Below are positions 37,035-44,296 of a DNA stretch of 64,000 nt, in pieces. Origin of the DNA: Synechococcus sp. JA-2-3B'a(2-13). GTDB lineage: Bacteria; Cyanobacteriota; Cyanobacteriia; Thermostichales; Thermostichaceae. The stretch covers positions 2,548,501 through 2,612,500 of the forward strand of contig NC_007776.1 of the NCBI RefSeq assembly GCF_000013225.1. The letters run 5' to 3'. Position numbers and translations under genes: made by a program. Under the pieces are notes generated by a model that saw nothing but the letters and a program-made list of their open reading frames with translations, ran no database searches and was not told the DNA's origin. Within the stretch, counting starts at the first letter, position 1; each line of letters starts with the position of its first letter.

Positions 37035-37802
37035 ATGGCATCTAGTGAGGATGTTAAAGCCCGAACTGCCGAACTGTTGCGGCTGTACCACCAGAATCGC
37101 GATCCAGCCCTGCGCAACCGGCTGGTGGAAATGAACTTGGGCTTGGTGCGCAAAGAGGCCCACCACTGGCGCAACCAATGCAATGAGGGGTACGACGACC
37201 TGGTGCAAGTTGGCTGTTTGGGTTTGATTCAAGCTATCGAACGCTTTGACATCAGCCGAGGCCTGGCTTTTAGCTCCTTTGCCCTGCCCTACATTCGCGG
37301 AGAAATTCAACACTACCTGCGGGACAAAAGCCCCACCATGCGGATCCCACGCCGCTGGACGACCCTGCAAAGACAAGCCAAGAAGGTGATTGCCCGTCTG
37401 CGGCAAGAGTTGGGCCGTTCTCCCTCTGAGGCCGAGGTGAGGGAAGCCCTGCAACTGACGGAGCAGGAATGGCGAGAGCTGGAGCTGGCCCAACAAAACA
37501 GCCTTTTGCTCAGCCTGGATGCTCCGATTCAAACTGAGGAAGACAGTGTTGCTCTGGGGGAGGTCGTTCCGGATCAGCGCTACCGCAGTTTTCAACTGGC
37601 TGAAGAAGATCGTATTCGCCTACAACATGCCTTGGCTCAGCTGGAGGAACGTACCCGCAAGATTTTGGAATTTGTCTTCTTCTATGACCTCACGCAAAAA
37701 GAAACGGCAGAGCGGCTAGGGATCAGTGCCGTTACCGTTTCCCGCCAAGTCAAAAAGGGGCTGGAACGCCTGGCTAAGTTGTTGAATCAAGATATTTTTT
37801 GA
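37035..37802 (+). CDS. sigF: Group 3 RNA polymerase sigma factor, SigF type
   Basis: From ATG 37035 the 255-residue protein begins MASSEDVKARTAELLRLYHQ. It has sigma region 2 (GYDDLVQVGCLGLIQAIERFD, with the core-binding and -10 helices), region 3 (IPRRWTTLQRQAKKVIARLR) and region 4 with the helix-turn-helix LTQKETAERLGISAVTVSRQ. It lacks region 1, as group 3 sigma factors do. Cyanobacterial SigF controls pili, motility and envelope genes. The frame extends 67 codons upstream, but that stretch is not sigma-like. Confidence 0.9.
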   Translation: MASSEDVKARTAELLRLYHQNRDPALRNRLVEMNLGLVRKEAHHWRNQCNEGYDDLVQVGCLGLIQAIERFDISRGLAFSSFALPYIRGEIQHYLRDKSPTMRIPRRWTTLQRQAKKVIARLRQELGRSPSEAEVREALQLTEQEWRELELAQQNSLLLSLDAPIQTEEDSVALGEVVPDQRYRSFQLAEEDRIRLQHALAQLEERTRKILEFVFFYDLTQKETAERLGISAVTVSRQVKKGLERLAKLLNQDIF

Positions 37803-38166
37803 GATACAGCCCGTTACAAATTAAGGGATATAAAAGGGTATAAAAATCGTGTTTCCGAGGCTTGACCCCAGTGAGGTTTAGAACAAGCAGGTTCATAGTC
37901 ATTCCAGACTCGATTGAGATACTCCCGCCGCTGCCCAGACGCTCCGCGCCGCTTCCCCCAGCCCCTCCAGAGGGAGAGGGGAGTTAGAGAGCAATGGAAC
38001 GGAGATGTTTCATTCCTGTTGAAAATGACCATACAGGTGTATCCCATAACCCCTTAGTAGACTGTACTTGAGCCGACGCAATTGGCGGTGACTTTCCACC
38101 CAGTAGAACGGCAGGGGCTCTGTACTGCGACAGGTTGATAGACTGATGGGAAATTGATGAGAATAT
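37803..38166. other. 364-bp gap after sigF
   Basis: AT-rich at first (TTAAGGGATATAAAAGGGTATAAAAATC), then GC-rich with a partial 24-bp-repeat core (GCTCCGCGCCGC near 37940). An intergenic motif of the AGCCCCTCC ... GGAGAGGGGAG type follows (about 37958-37982) and could fold into a terminator-like hairpin. No gene is seen. Confidence 0.45.
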
Positions 38167-38169
38167 TTG

Positions 38170-38763
38170 ATGAACAGAGAAAACCGCTCTTCTCGGAATC
38201 AACCCTTGGTGCCCCGCGGTTTCAAACCTAAGCTGGGTCAGAACTCGGTGGGCAGGGATCCCTTCTTCCAACGCCAGTCCAACCGGCAAAGTCCAGAGGG
38301 AATCCGCTTAGCCCCCTATGTGCGCACCTTGCCCTTGGTTGTGGATGCCATGCTGGATTTGGCCCAGGTGGGGAGCGAGGATACTCTCTACGACTTGGGC
38401 TGTGGGGATGGCCGCATTCTCATCCGGGCGGCACAGCGCTTTGGCACGCGGGGCGTGGGGGTGGATATCGACCCGGAGCGCATCCTGGAAGCCCAACAGC
38501 GGGCCCAAGAAGCCCAAGTTCAGGATCGAGTCACCTTTCTCCAGCAGGATCTGCTCACTCTGGACTTAACCCCGGCGACGGTGGTGAGTTGTTATTTGCT
38601 GCCCAGCTCCCACCTGCTGATCCGAGACAAGTTGCGCTCCCAGCTTCGGCCCGGCGCTCGTCTGGTCACCCACTCCTTCGACATGGGGGATTGGCCCCCC
38701 ACCGCCACCACCACCGTATCGGATGTCATCAACACCTACACCATCTACCTTTGGCGGATCTAA
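38170..38763 (+). CDS. Class I SAM-dependent methyltransferase
   Basis: The 197-residue protein has a basic N-terminal extension. A Rossmann-fold methyltransferase core follows, with motif I LYDLGCGDGRILIRAA (near 75), motif II GVDIDPE, an acidic DLLTLDL segment and the motif VVSCYLLPSS in place of the usual post-II strand. The pattern resembles small methyltransferases of the 'FkbM-like/DOT1-like' GCGDGR type. The substrate is unknown. The stop overlaps the convergent VOC gene by 4 bp. Confidence 0.82.
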   Translation: MNRENRSSRNQPLVPRGFKPKLGQNSVGRDPFFQRQSNRQSPEGIRLAPYVRTLPLVVDAMLDLAQVGSEDTLYDLGCGDGRILIRAAQRFGTRGVGVDIDPERILEAQQRAQEAQVQDRVTFLQQDLLTLDLTPATVVSCYLLPSSHLLIRDKLRSQLRPGARLVTHSFDMGDWPPTATTTVSDVINTYTIYLWRI

Positions 38764-39173
38764 CCCTGGGGATCCCAGGCTGTCGCTTCCCCAAAAGCAG
38801 CAGAAGGCTGGTGCAGTACAATCCGGTTGCCATCGGGATCCCGAAAATCCACCTCCTGTCCGTGAAAGGCTTGTCGCAGAGGGGAAATGGAGATCTGATA
38901 AGCTTCCGCCAACCCCTCCAGTGTTGTCAGGGATCCCTGTAAATCTTGCACCTGCAGGCAGAGGCTCACCGCTGCGGCTTGGGCACCACCATCGAGATGA
39001 CGGCTGCGATAGAGGCCCAGCCGCAACCCCGGCAGACGAAACTCTACGTACACCGGATCCCCCTCTGTCGGGAGCTGGACTTGGGGAGAGATCCCCAAGA
39101 GATCCCGATAGAAGCGTTGTAGACGAGGCAAGTCCAGGGTAGCCACGCTAACCAAGGCACCAGAGAGCTGCAT
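38760..39173 (-). CDS. VOC-superfamily (glyoxalase/dioxygenase-like) protein
   Basis: The 137-residue protein from ATG 39173 has the paired beta-alpha-beta-beta-beta repeats of the VOC fold: VATLDLPRLQRFYRDLLGIS at the start, VEFRLPGLRLGLYR in the middle, and the second half ending VDFRDPDGNRIVLHQP. Such proteins bind metals and act as glyoxalases, dioxygenases or resistance proteins; nothing here decides which. A 62-bp transposon leftover lies 31 bp upstream of the start and may affect expression. Confidence 0.82.
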   Translation of the reverse strand: MQLSGALVSVATLDLPRLQRFYRDLLGISPQVQLPTEGDPVYVEFRLPGLRLGLYRSRHLDGGAQAAAVSLCLQVQDLQGSLTTLEGLAEAYQISISPLRQAFHGQEVDFRDPDGNRIVLHQPSAAFGEATAWDPQG

Positions 39174-39204
39174 CGCAACCGCCAAAAGACCGGGTTGGTC
39201 TATC

Positions 39205-39266
39205 TTAGCTAAACTGCCGAGAAGCCCCGCGCTGTACCCGCAGGGTGAGCGTCGGGAGGATGTCAC
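39205..39266 (+). mobile_element. 62-bp IS200/IS605 leftover (copy D)
   Basis: It starts TTAGCTAAACTGCC, continues GAAGCCCCGCGCTG with foldback ACCC-GCA-GGGT, and ends GGAGGATGTCAC. It has only the two ends joined, with no coding DNA. Both ends match copies C and E. It cuts off the 3' half of the ridA pseudogene. Confidence 0.72.
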
Positions 39267-39437
39267 TCAGCTCCAACACCACGCGAGTCTGGGTGGCGAT
39301 GTCGGATCCACCGTCTTGCCCTCCGGATCCAGGGCCAATGTGCCCGAGATGTAGAGGGTATTTTGCCCACCTTCACGCCGGGAGAATAGGGGGCGATGGC
39401 CGGATAGCCGGCTGGAGCAATGGCAACCTTAGGCACG
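39267..39437 (-). pseudogene. ridA (YjgF/RidA family) pseudogene, truncated and frameshifted
   Basis: Read on the minus strand from GTG 39437, the sequence gives VPKVAIAPAGYPAIAPYSPG-VKVG, then after a one-base loss QNTLYISGTLALDPEGKTV, then after another one-base loss GSDIATQTRVVLELSD. This is the N-terminal half of a RidA enamine/imine deaminase. The C-terminal half is missing at the junction with a transposon leftover. RidA protects the cell from 2-aminoacrylate; another copy may exist elsewhere. Confidence 0.78.
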
Positions 39438-39629
39438 AGGGATCCCGAATCACAACAGGATTGCACCTTAGCGGCGAATTCGATCTTCCACAGCTGGCTG
39501 GGATACAGCCATAGCCGGTTTCTCTGGAGCAGATTCCCACTCTTCGGGGGAGATTCTCTTGCAGAACTAGACTATAGTAGGTACCAAAGCTTGCTGCTTC
39601 TTCCCAAATCAAGACTGGAGCGACTTACC

Positions 39630-40658
39630 GTGGGGTTCTTCAGCCGATTTTCCCGTGATATGGGCATTGATTTGGGCACTGCCAACACGCTGGTCTACGT
39701 GGCCGGGCGAGGCATTGTCCTGCAAGAGCCCTCTGTGGTCGCCATCGACCAAAACACCAAGCAACCCCTGGCTGTGGGGGAAGATGCCAAAAAAATGTTG
39801 GGCCGTACCCCCGGCAACATTGTAGCGGTGCGTCCTCTGCGAGATGGGGTGATTGCCGATTTCGACACGGCGGAGATGATGCTAAAACACTTCATCCACC
39901 GCGTACACGAGGGCCGGTACCTGATTGCTCCCCGCATTGTGATTGGGATCCCCAGCGGTGTGACCGGGGTGGAGCGACGGGCGGTGATGGAAGCCGCTCT
40001 CCAAGCTGGGTCGCGGGAGGTGTATTTGGTGGATGAGCCGGTGGCAGCAGCAATCGGGGCCGGGCTGCCGGTGCAAGAGCCCACTGGGAACATGATCATC
40101 GACATTGGCGGCGGCACCACTGAGGTAGCCGTCCTCAGTTTGCAGGGGATCGTGCTGAGCGAGTCCGTGCGGGTAGCGGGAGATGAGCTGAGCGAGGCCA
40201 TCGCCCAGTACATGAAAAAGGTTCACAACCTCACCATCGGGGAGCGCACCGCTGAAGAGATCAAGATTCGGATTGGCTCCGCCTACCCAATTCAAGAGGA
40301 ACTGACCATGGAAGTGCGCGGGTTACACCTGCTCTCGGGTTTACCCCGTACCGTCACGGTGAAGAGCACCGAAATTCGCGAGAGCATGGCCGAGCCCCTC
40401 TCGGTGATTGTGGAAGCCATTAAGCGCACCCTGGAGCGCACTCCACCGGAATTGGCTGCCGACATCATCGACCGAGGCATCATGCTGGCCGGGGGAGGAG
40501 CCTTGCTCAAGGGTCTGGATGCCCTGATCAGCCATGAAACCGGGATCTTGGTTCACATTGCCCCGGATCCCCTCAGTTGTGTGGTGCTGGGTACAGGGCG
40601 AGTTCTAGAGGATTTCAAAACCTTGGGTCGAGTGTTGAGCGGCAGCTTCAAGGGCTAG
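39630..40658 (+). CDS. mreB: Rod-shape determining actin-like protein MreB
   Basis: The 342-residue protein from GTG 39630 has the actin-fold nucleotide motifs MGIDLGTANTLVYV (phosphate 1), MIIDIGGGTTEVAVLSLQG (phosphate 2) and GIMLAGGGALLKGLD (adenosine). The connecting motifs EPVAAAIGAGL are also present. It polymerises into filaments under the membrane and guides lateral cell-wall synthesis, giving rod cells. Residues read in frame upstream of GTG 39630 do not resemble MreB. First gene of mreBCD. Confidence 0.96.
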   Translation: MGFFSRFSRDMGIDLGTANTLVYVAGRGIVLQEPSVVAIDQNTKQPLAVGEDAKKMLGRTPGNIVAVRPLRDGVIADFDTAEMMLKHFIHRVHEGRYLIAPRIVIGIPSGVTGVERRAVMEAALQAGSREVYLVDEPVAAAIGAGLPVQEPTGNMIIDIGGGTTEVAVLSLQGIVLSESVRVAGDELSEAIAQYMKKVHNLTIGERTAEEIKIRIGSAYPIQEELTMEVRGLHLLSGLPRTVTVKSTEIRESMAEPLSVIVEAIKRTLERTPPELAADIIDRGIMLAGGGALLKGLDALISHETGILVHIAPDPLSCVVLGTGRVLEDFKTLGRVLSGSFKG

Positions 40659-40725
40659 AGGCGCTTCTCCCTCTCCCTGATTTCCTGATTTGAGGTGTGA
40701 GTCGAGTGGGTCGGAGAGGTATTGC

Positions 40726-41478
40726 TTGAATCGGCTACGCCAATGGTGGAGGCGCTACGGCTTGGGGTTACTCCTGTCTGCTTTGGCGATGGGGGTAGCA
40801 TTGGGCCTGCGCCAAACCCAGGGATCCCTATTGGTGGAATTGTACAGTTGGATCACTGCTCCAGCCCGTCCGCCTGTGGATCCCGCTGCGGTGCTCAGCC
40901 AGGCCGCTAACCGTGAGCTGCAAGCCCTGGTAGCCGAGTTGCAGTACCAAAACCGCGAGCTGAAGCGACTGCTGCAATTTACCGAGCAAATGCCCCAAGC
41001 GGGGATCCCGGCAGCCGTGGTGGGTCGCAGCGCCGATCACTGGTGGCAACAGCTCACCCTCAGCCGCGGCAGCCGGCATGGAGTCAGGGTGGGAGATGTA
41101 GTCATGGCGCCGGGCGGGTTGATCGGGCGAGTCGAGTCGGTCACGCCCAACACCAGCCGAGTGCTCCTGATCAGCGATCCCACCAGCCGTGTTGGGGTGA
41201 TGTTGAGTCGCAGCCGACACATGGGCATCCTGAGGGGTACGGGCACCCAGAGCGCCATTTTGGATTTTTTCGACAAGGCTCCCAAAGTAGAGGTGGGGGA
41301 TGTGGTGGTGACCTCGGGCCTGAGCAGCTTTTACCCAGCCGGGGTGGTGGTGGGAACGGTTCGAGCGGTCAACTTGGATGCCAGCCCTGCCCCCCAAGCC
41401 ACTGTCGAACTGTCGGCGCCGCTGGGCCTCTTGGAATGGGCCTTGATCTACCGCTATGCTCAACCCTCTGATTCTTAA
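40726..41478 (+). CDS. mreC: Rod-shape determining protein MreC
   Basis: MreC is a membrane-anchored periplasmic scaffold of the elongation machinery. The 250-residue product from TTG 40726 (six bases after GGAGAGG) has one N-terminal helix (YGLGLLLSALAMGVALGL), a coiled coil (ANRELQALVAELQYQNRELK) and two beta-barrel domains with typical motifs VVGRSADHWWQQLTLSRGS and GDVVVTSGLSSFYPAGVVVG. TTG 40690 is a longer alternative. It overlaps mreD by 23 bp. Confidence 0.92.
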   Translation: MNRLRQWWRRYGLGLLLSALAMGVALGLRQTQGSLLVELYSWITAPARPPVDPAAVLSQAANRELQALVAELQYQNRELKRLLQFTEQMPQAGIPAAVVGRSADHWWQQLTLSRGSRHGVRVGDVVMAPGGLIGRVESVTPNTSRVLLISDPTSRVGVMLSRSRHMGILRGTGTQSAILDFFDKAPKVEVGDVVVTSGLSSFYPAGVVVGTVRAVNLDASPAPQATVELSAPLGLLEWALIYRYAQPSDS

Positions 41479-42100
41479 GCTCAAGTCTCACCTCAACTGG
41501 GTGGTGACTGCCCTATCAGGATTGCTGGCAGCAGTGGCCCCTTGGTGGCGCGGGCCGGGCTTGGAGCTGGCAGGCTTAACCCCAGATTGGCCCTTGATCT
41601 GGGTGGTGTGCTGGAGTGTGCGGCGTAAAGCTTGGCAGGGAGCTGTTGCCGGGGTCACCCTGGGTTTTCTGCAAGATGCGCTGACCAGCCCTTGTCCTAC
41701 CCATGCGCTGGGGCTGGCCGTAGTCGGGATCCTCACCGCCAAGTTGCAAAAACAACGCTACATGCAAGAAGACTTTATCTCGGTGGCCTTGATCGTTTTT
41801 GGTATGGTGGTGATCGCCGAAACCTTGATGGCACTGCAATGGATGTGGCTCGTGGCCTCGCAGGGATCCGATGACCTGGATCCAGCAGGAACGCAAACCT
41901 TGCTGGATGGATTGGAGAACTCCCTTCGGTTTTTCGGCAACATTGGTGGCGATGGCCCCCGTTCTCTGGAGAGCATCTGGTGGAACCATCAACGCAATGC
42001 CCTCACGTCTGCTATTTTAAGTAGCCTCTGGGCACCCGCTTTGTATTGGCCCCTCAGCCGTTGGTGGCAGTCTCAAGAGCGGGATCCCAGAGAGATTTAG
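41456..42100 (+). CDS. mreD: Rod-shape determining protein MreD
   Basis: The 214-residue membrane protein has about five helices, including LAGLTPDWPLIWVVCWSV, GAVAGVTLGFLQDALTSP (the conserved MreD GFLQD element) and ISVALIVFGMVVIAETLMAL. It completes the MreBCD shape complex. Between helices four and five lies a hydrophilic insert of about 50 residues (ASQGSDDLDPAGTQTLLDGL...), which is longer than in many MreD proteins. Translation is likely coupled to mreC through the 23-bp overlap. Confidence 0.9.
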   Translation: MLNPLILKLKSHLNWVVTALSGLLAAVAPWWRGPGLELAGLTPDWPLIWVVCWSVRRKAWQGAVAGVTLGFLQDALTSPCPTHALGLAVVGILTAKLQKQRYMQEDFISVALIVFGMVVIAETLMALQWMWLVASQGSDDLDPAGTQTLLDGLENSLRFFGNIGGDGPRSLESIWWNHQRNALTSAILSSLWAPALYWPLSRWWQSQERDPREI

Positions 42101-42488
42101 CCCCTGTTTTATGCCAAATCATCCTATCTTTCGGTTAAAACCCAGGTCACAGCAGAGTATGTCCCTTGCCATTTTTGGCAAGAGAGAACTCTCGAGGCGG
42201 TGGGAGCCCATTTGCCGGCTCGCTCCGGCATTCTACTTCTTTTGCATTGGCGCTGCGCTGGTCAGAAAAAGCGACGATCTGGAAAACTTCTCGTCGGGGG
42301 GGAGCAATTTTGGCCTAAAATGAACCCCAGGACTGGGATATAAGCCCCATCTTTTTCAGACAGCTTTGGGCTAATGTCGCGCATCTCAATCAAAAAGTCA
42401 AAAGCATAGGAAGCGCAGGCGACGTCAAGGCTGACCTTGTGGCAACTGCACTTAGAATTTGACTTAGAGCAATCATTGGGAGGGATCC
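42101..42488. other. 388-bp gap between mreD and the ferredoxin gene
   Basis: It contains a perfect inverted repeat, CTTGCCA-TTTT-TGGCAAG (42165-42182), probably a terminator-like hairpin or an operator, followed by no T run. The ferredoxin start has GGGAGGG seven bases upstream. A short open frame here (from 42111) lacks any family feature. Confidence 0.45.
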
Positions 42489-42716
42489 ATGCCGCATACA
42501 ATTGTCACCGATATCTGTGAAGGTGTGGCCGACTGTGTAGAGGCTTGCCCTGTTGCCTGCATCCACCCCGGCGATACCAAAAATGCCAAAGGCACCGACT
42601 ACTTTTGGATTGAGTTTTCCACCTGCATCGACTGTGGCATCTGTTTACAGGTCTGCCCCGTAGAGGGCGCTATTCTGCCGGAGGAAAAGCCGCATCTGCA
42701 GCGAGTGCCCCGCTAA
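42489..42716 (+). CDS. Bacterial-type 4Fe-4S ferredoxin
   Basis: The 75-residue protein carries two cluster motifs: a first DCVEACPVACIHPG segment and a second CIDCGICLQVCPVEGAI. The second has the full CxxCxxCxxxCP pattern; the first has the Cys spacing of the 3Fe/4Fe type, with ICEGVADCVEACPV preceding. Such small ferredoxins are conserved in cyanobacteria and shuttle electrons in the cytoplasm at low potential. It has its own SD site and stands alone. Confidence 0.9.
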   Translation: MPHTIVTDICEGVADCVEACPVACIHPGDTKNAKGTDYFWIEFSTCIDCGICLQVCPVEGAILPEEKPHLQRVPR

Positions 42717-42820
42717 TTCCAGGGAAGCATCCCTGGCCACACGCCGGGATTCAACGAGAATTACAATCATTTCAATTCCAACCAGGACGCTGCACCCACA
42801 CCTAAAGCCCTGGTCGCATC

Positions 42821-42844
42821 GTCGCGTCAGCGTTGCGGAGCAAC
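42821..42844 (+). repeat. 24-bp dispersed repeat unit, TTGC-stem type
   Basis: The unit reads GTCGCGTCAGCG, then TTGC-GGA-GCAA-C. It joins the GTCGCAACAGCG and TTCGCGTCAGCG variants: its first half is like one, its second stem like the other. Confidence 0.8.
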
Positions 42845-42914
42845 AATACGCAGAACCAGAAGGCTTTTCTTGGTAGCCCAGGCGTCTCACCCTAACCTGA
42901 AACAACTATAAGCT

Positions 42915-43448
42915 TTAGCCCAAGGAAGCCAAAGCAACGACGCTGCTGGTCAGCCAGCTCAGGGCCAAGATCCCCCCCAGGAAAGCCAATGGGATCAGGC
43001 CCAGCAGCCGCCACCACTCCAAATCCAGCGCTACAGCTACTGCCCGCACCTGCCAAACCACAAACCACAGCAGAGCTGACAAGCCCAGCAGGGATCCCAC
43101 CACCCCACCCAACGATTGAGCAGGCCCCAGCAGCAGCCACGGCAAACCGGCAAACCCCGTCAAGCACAGCAGCGCTGAAAAGGAAGGGACAGCCCGACCC
43201 AAACAAAAGGCCAGCAATTGCAACACAGCCGCCAAACCCACCCAGCCCAGGGATCCCATCAGCACCGCCAGCACCATGCTCGGCAGGCTTACCCCAGAGC
43301 GGCGAATCGCATCCAGGACGTTGAGCAGCCCCACCACCCCAAAGGCTTGCCAGAGAACAGGCTGTTCCCGCAACGCCCGAAAGGTGCGCTCCGGCAGAAA
43401 CCAAGCGCCGTAGATGTTGTCTAACCAGGAACCAAGCATGGCCAGCAA
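42915..43448 (-). CDS. YIP1-domain membrane protein
   Basis: The 177-residue protein starts MLAMLGSWLDNIYGAWFLPE, where WFLPERTFRAL is the typical N-terminal YIP1 (DUF1282-like) motif. Five membrane helices follow (e.g. VLAVLMGSLGWVGLAAVLQ, FAGLPWLLLGPAQSLGGVVG). Function in bacteria is unknown. It is followed by a repeat-rich gap towards the ferredoxin gene and is divergent from the RNA candidate. Confidence 0.78.
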   Translation of the reverse strand: MLAMLGSWLDNIYGAWFLPERTFRALREQPVLWQAFGVVGLLNVLDAIRRSGVSLPSMVLAVLMGSLGWVGLAAVLQLLAFCLGRAVPSFSALLCLTGFAGLPWLLLGPAQSLGGVVGSLLGLSALLWFVVWQVRAVAVALDLEWWRLLGLIPLAFLGGILALSWLTSSVVALASLG

Positions 43449-43524
43449 CCCGTCAAGCTGTCTTTTATCCTAGCCCTTGGTGAGCACTTGACGGGCACAC
43501 CCCAAAAATGGGGTATGATTGGGA

Positions 43525-43712
43525 GAGGATTCTGCGGCGTTGGTGACTGCCGTTATGTTTTTGCGATCTATACCCTTCGACAATTAGGATGGGAAGTGGA
43601 TGTGAGAGCAGTAGGCCAAACTTGATTTGGAAACTATCGACAATCATCCCCGGTATCCTATACTGGATTTTCCAGGTCGAAAACCACGGTAAAACGGCGC
43701 AACAGTATCCTC
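43525..43712 (+). ncRNA. ssaA: Structured RNA candidate, possibly 6S RNA
   Basis: The two ends pair: GAGGAT at the 5' side with ATCCTC at the 3' side, extended by TG/CA across a small bulge. The span is about 188 nt, the usual size of cyanobacterial 6S RNA. Inner pairs TTGG/CCAA and ACTGC/GCAGT enclose a hairpin region, and CTGG-ATTTT-CCAG forms another. A TATGAT box lies just upstream (43514-43519), with TTGACG 20 bases before it, and a strong terminator follows at once. No protein-coding frame fits. 6S RNA binds RNA polymerase; the identification rests on size, closing stem and terminator only. Confidence 0.5.
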
Positions 43713-43713
43713 A

Positions 43714-43740
43714 AAAAAGCCCTCGAAAGGGGGCCTTTTT
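43714..43740 (+). terminator. Rho-independent terminator
   Basis: AAAAAGCCCTC, a short loop, then GAAAGGGGGCCTTTTT gives a G+C-rich stem followed by a T run. It directly follows the structured RNA candidate. Confidence 0.85.
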
Positions 43741-43777
43741 GTTGTTTGGATATTGTCGGATATTGTCAATGCTGCAG

Positions 43778-43940
43778 TTAATGGGTATTGCTCTGGCGCT
43801 GGGCTCCATCCTTTAGTCGAGCTTCTGGGCACTGGTCTACGTCTTGCTGCAGGGCAGCCAAGTCTGTCTTTCGCTTGCGGGTCTTGACTTTTGTTGTCGT
43901 GAGGTCTGCTCGGCTCAGCCAGCGATAAACGGTTGCACAA
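43778..43940 (-). pseudogene. IS630-family transposase fragment
   Basis: The minus-strand frame reads CATVYRWLSRADLTTTKVKT and then RKRKTDLAALQQDVDQCPEA, a helix-turn-helix and linker typical of the N-terminal part of IS630 transposases. The helix is cut on its upstream side by the end of an IS200/IS605 leftover (at 43941), and the catalytic part is missing. This is old, nested transposon debris. Confidence 0.68.
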
Positions 43941-43972
43941 GTGACATAACTCCCGCACTCATGCTGACGCAA

Positions 43973-43996
43973 AGCGCTCCGCGCCGCTAAAGCGAG
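43973..43996 (-). repeat. 24-bp dispersed repeat unit, GCGC-stem type
   Basis: On the minus strand it reads CTCGCTTTAGCG, then GCGC-GGA-GCGC-T, matching the unit at 34025. Confidence 0.75.
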
Positions 43997-44011
43997 AGAG
44001 TGCGAGCTTCA

Positions 44012-44035
44012 AGGACTCCGTCCCGCTGACGCGAA
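44012..44035 (-). repeat. 24-bp dispersed repeat unit, GGAC-stem type
   Basis: On the minus strand it reads TTCGCGTCAGCG, then GGAC-GGA-GTCC-T, matching the unit at 33981 except for the loop (GGA here, GTA there). Confidence 0.8.
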
Positions 44036-44296
44036 AAGGACGGGATGCCCCACCGCCCTGTGCTTGATATCTGTAGCAGCTGCTGTTTTTATCATCGTTT
44101 ATTTCAGCGGTTCTAGGTTCACGGCAGGTTGACAGCAGCTACGGTTTTTGTTGCCGCCGATCTAGTTAGCTTTGCTAACTCTACCTCAAGTTCTGGGGGA
44201 AGTTGCGCCTGTGGAGATTCCTCTGCCGGGGTTGAGTCAAAAGCTCAGCTAGGTAAGGGTCGTAGAAGCAGGAAGCAACCGGTTGTTTAGTTCATC

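Larger units (their letters stand above)
43941..44068 (-). mobile_element. Right-end leftover of a TnpB element (copy F)
   Basis: Read on the minus strand, it begins ATCAAGCACAGGGCGGTGGG, the last codons of a copy C-type tnpB, and ends GTGCGGGAGTTATGTCAC at 43941. It contains the same two 24-bp repeat units as copy C in the same order (44012-44035 and 43973-43996). The rest of tnpB and the left end are gone. Confidence 0.75.

Noticed and set aside
36722-37183. Minus-strand open frame opposite the sigF leader
   Set aside because: It runs into the sigF coding region in antisense, lacks a recognised domain and has no clear start.
42111-42323. 70-residue open frame after mreD
   Set aside because: Composition is not protein-like, it overlaps a hairpin, and there is no ribosome-binding site.
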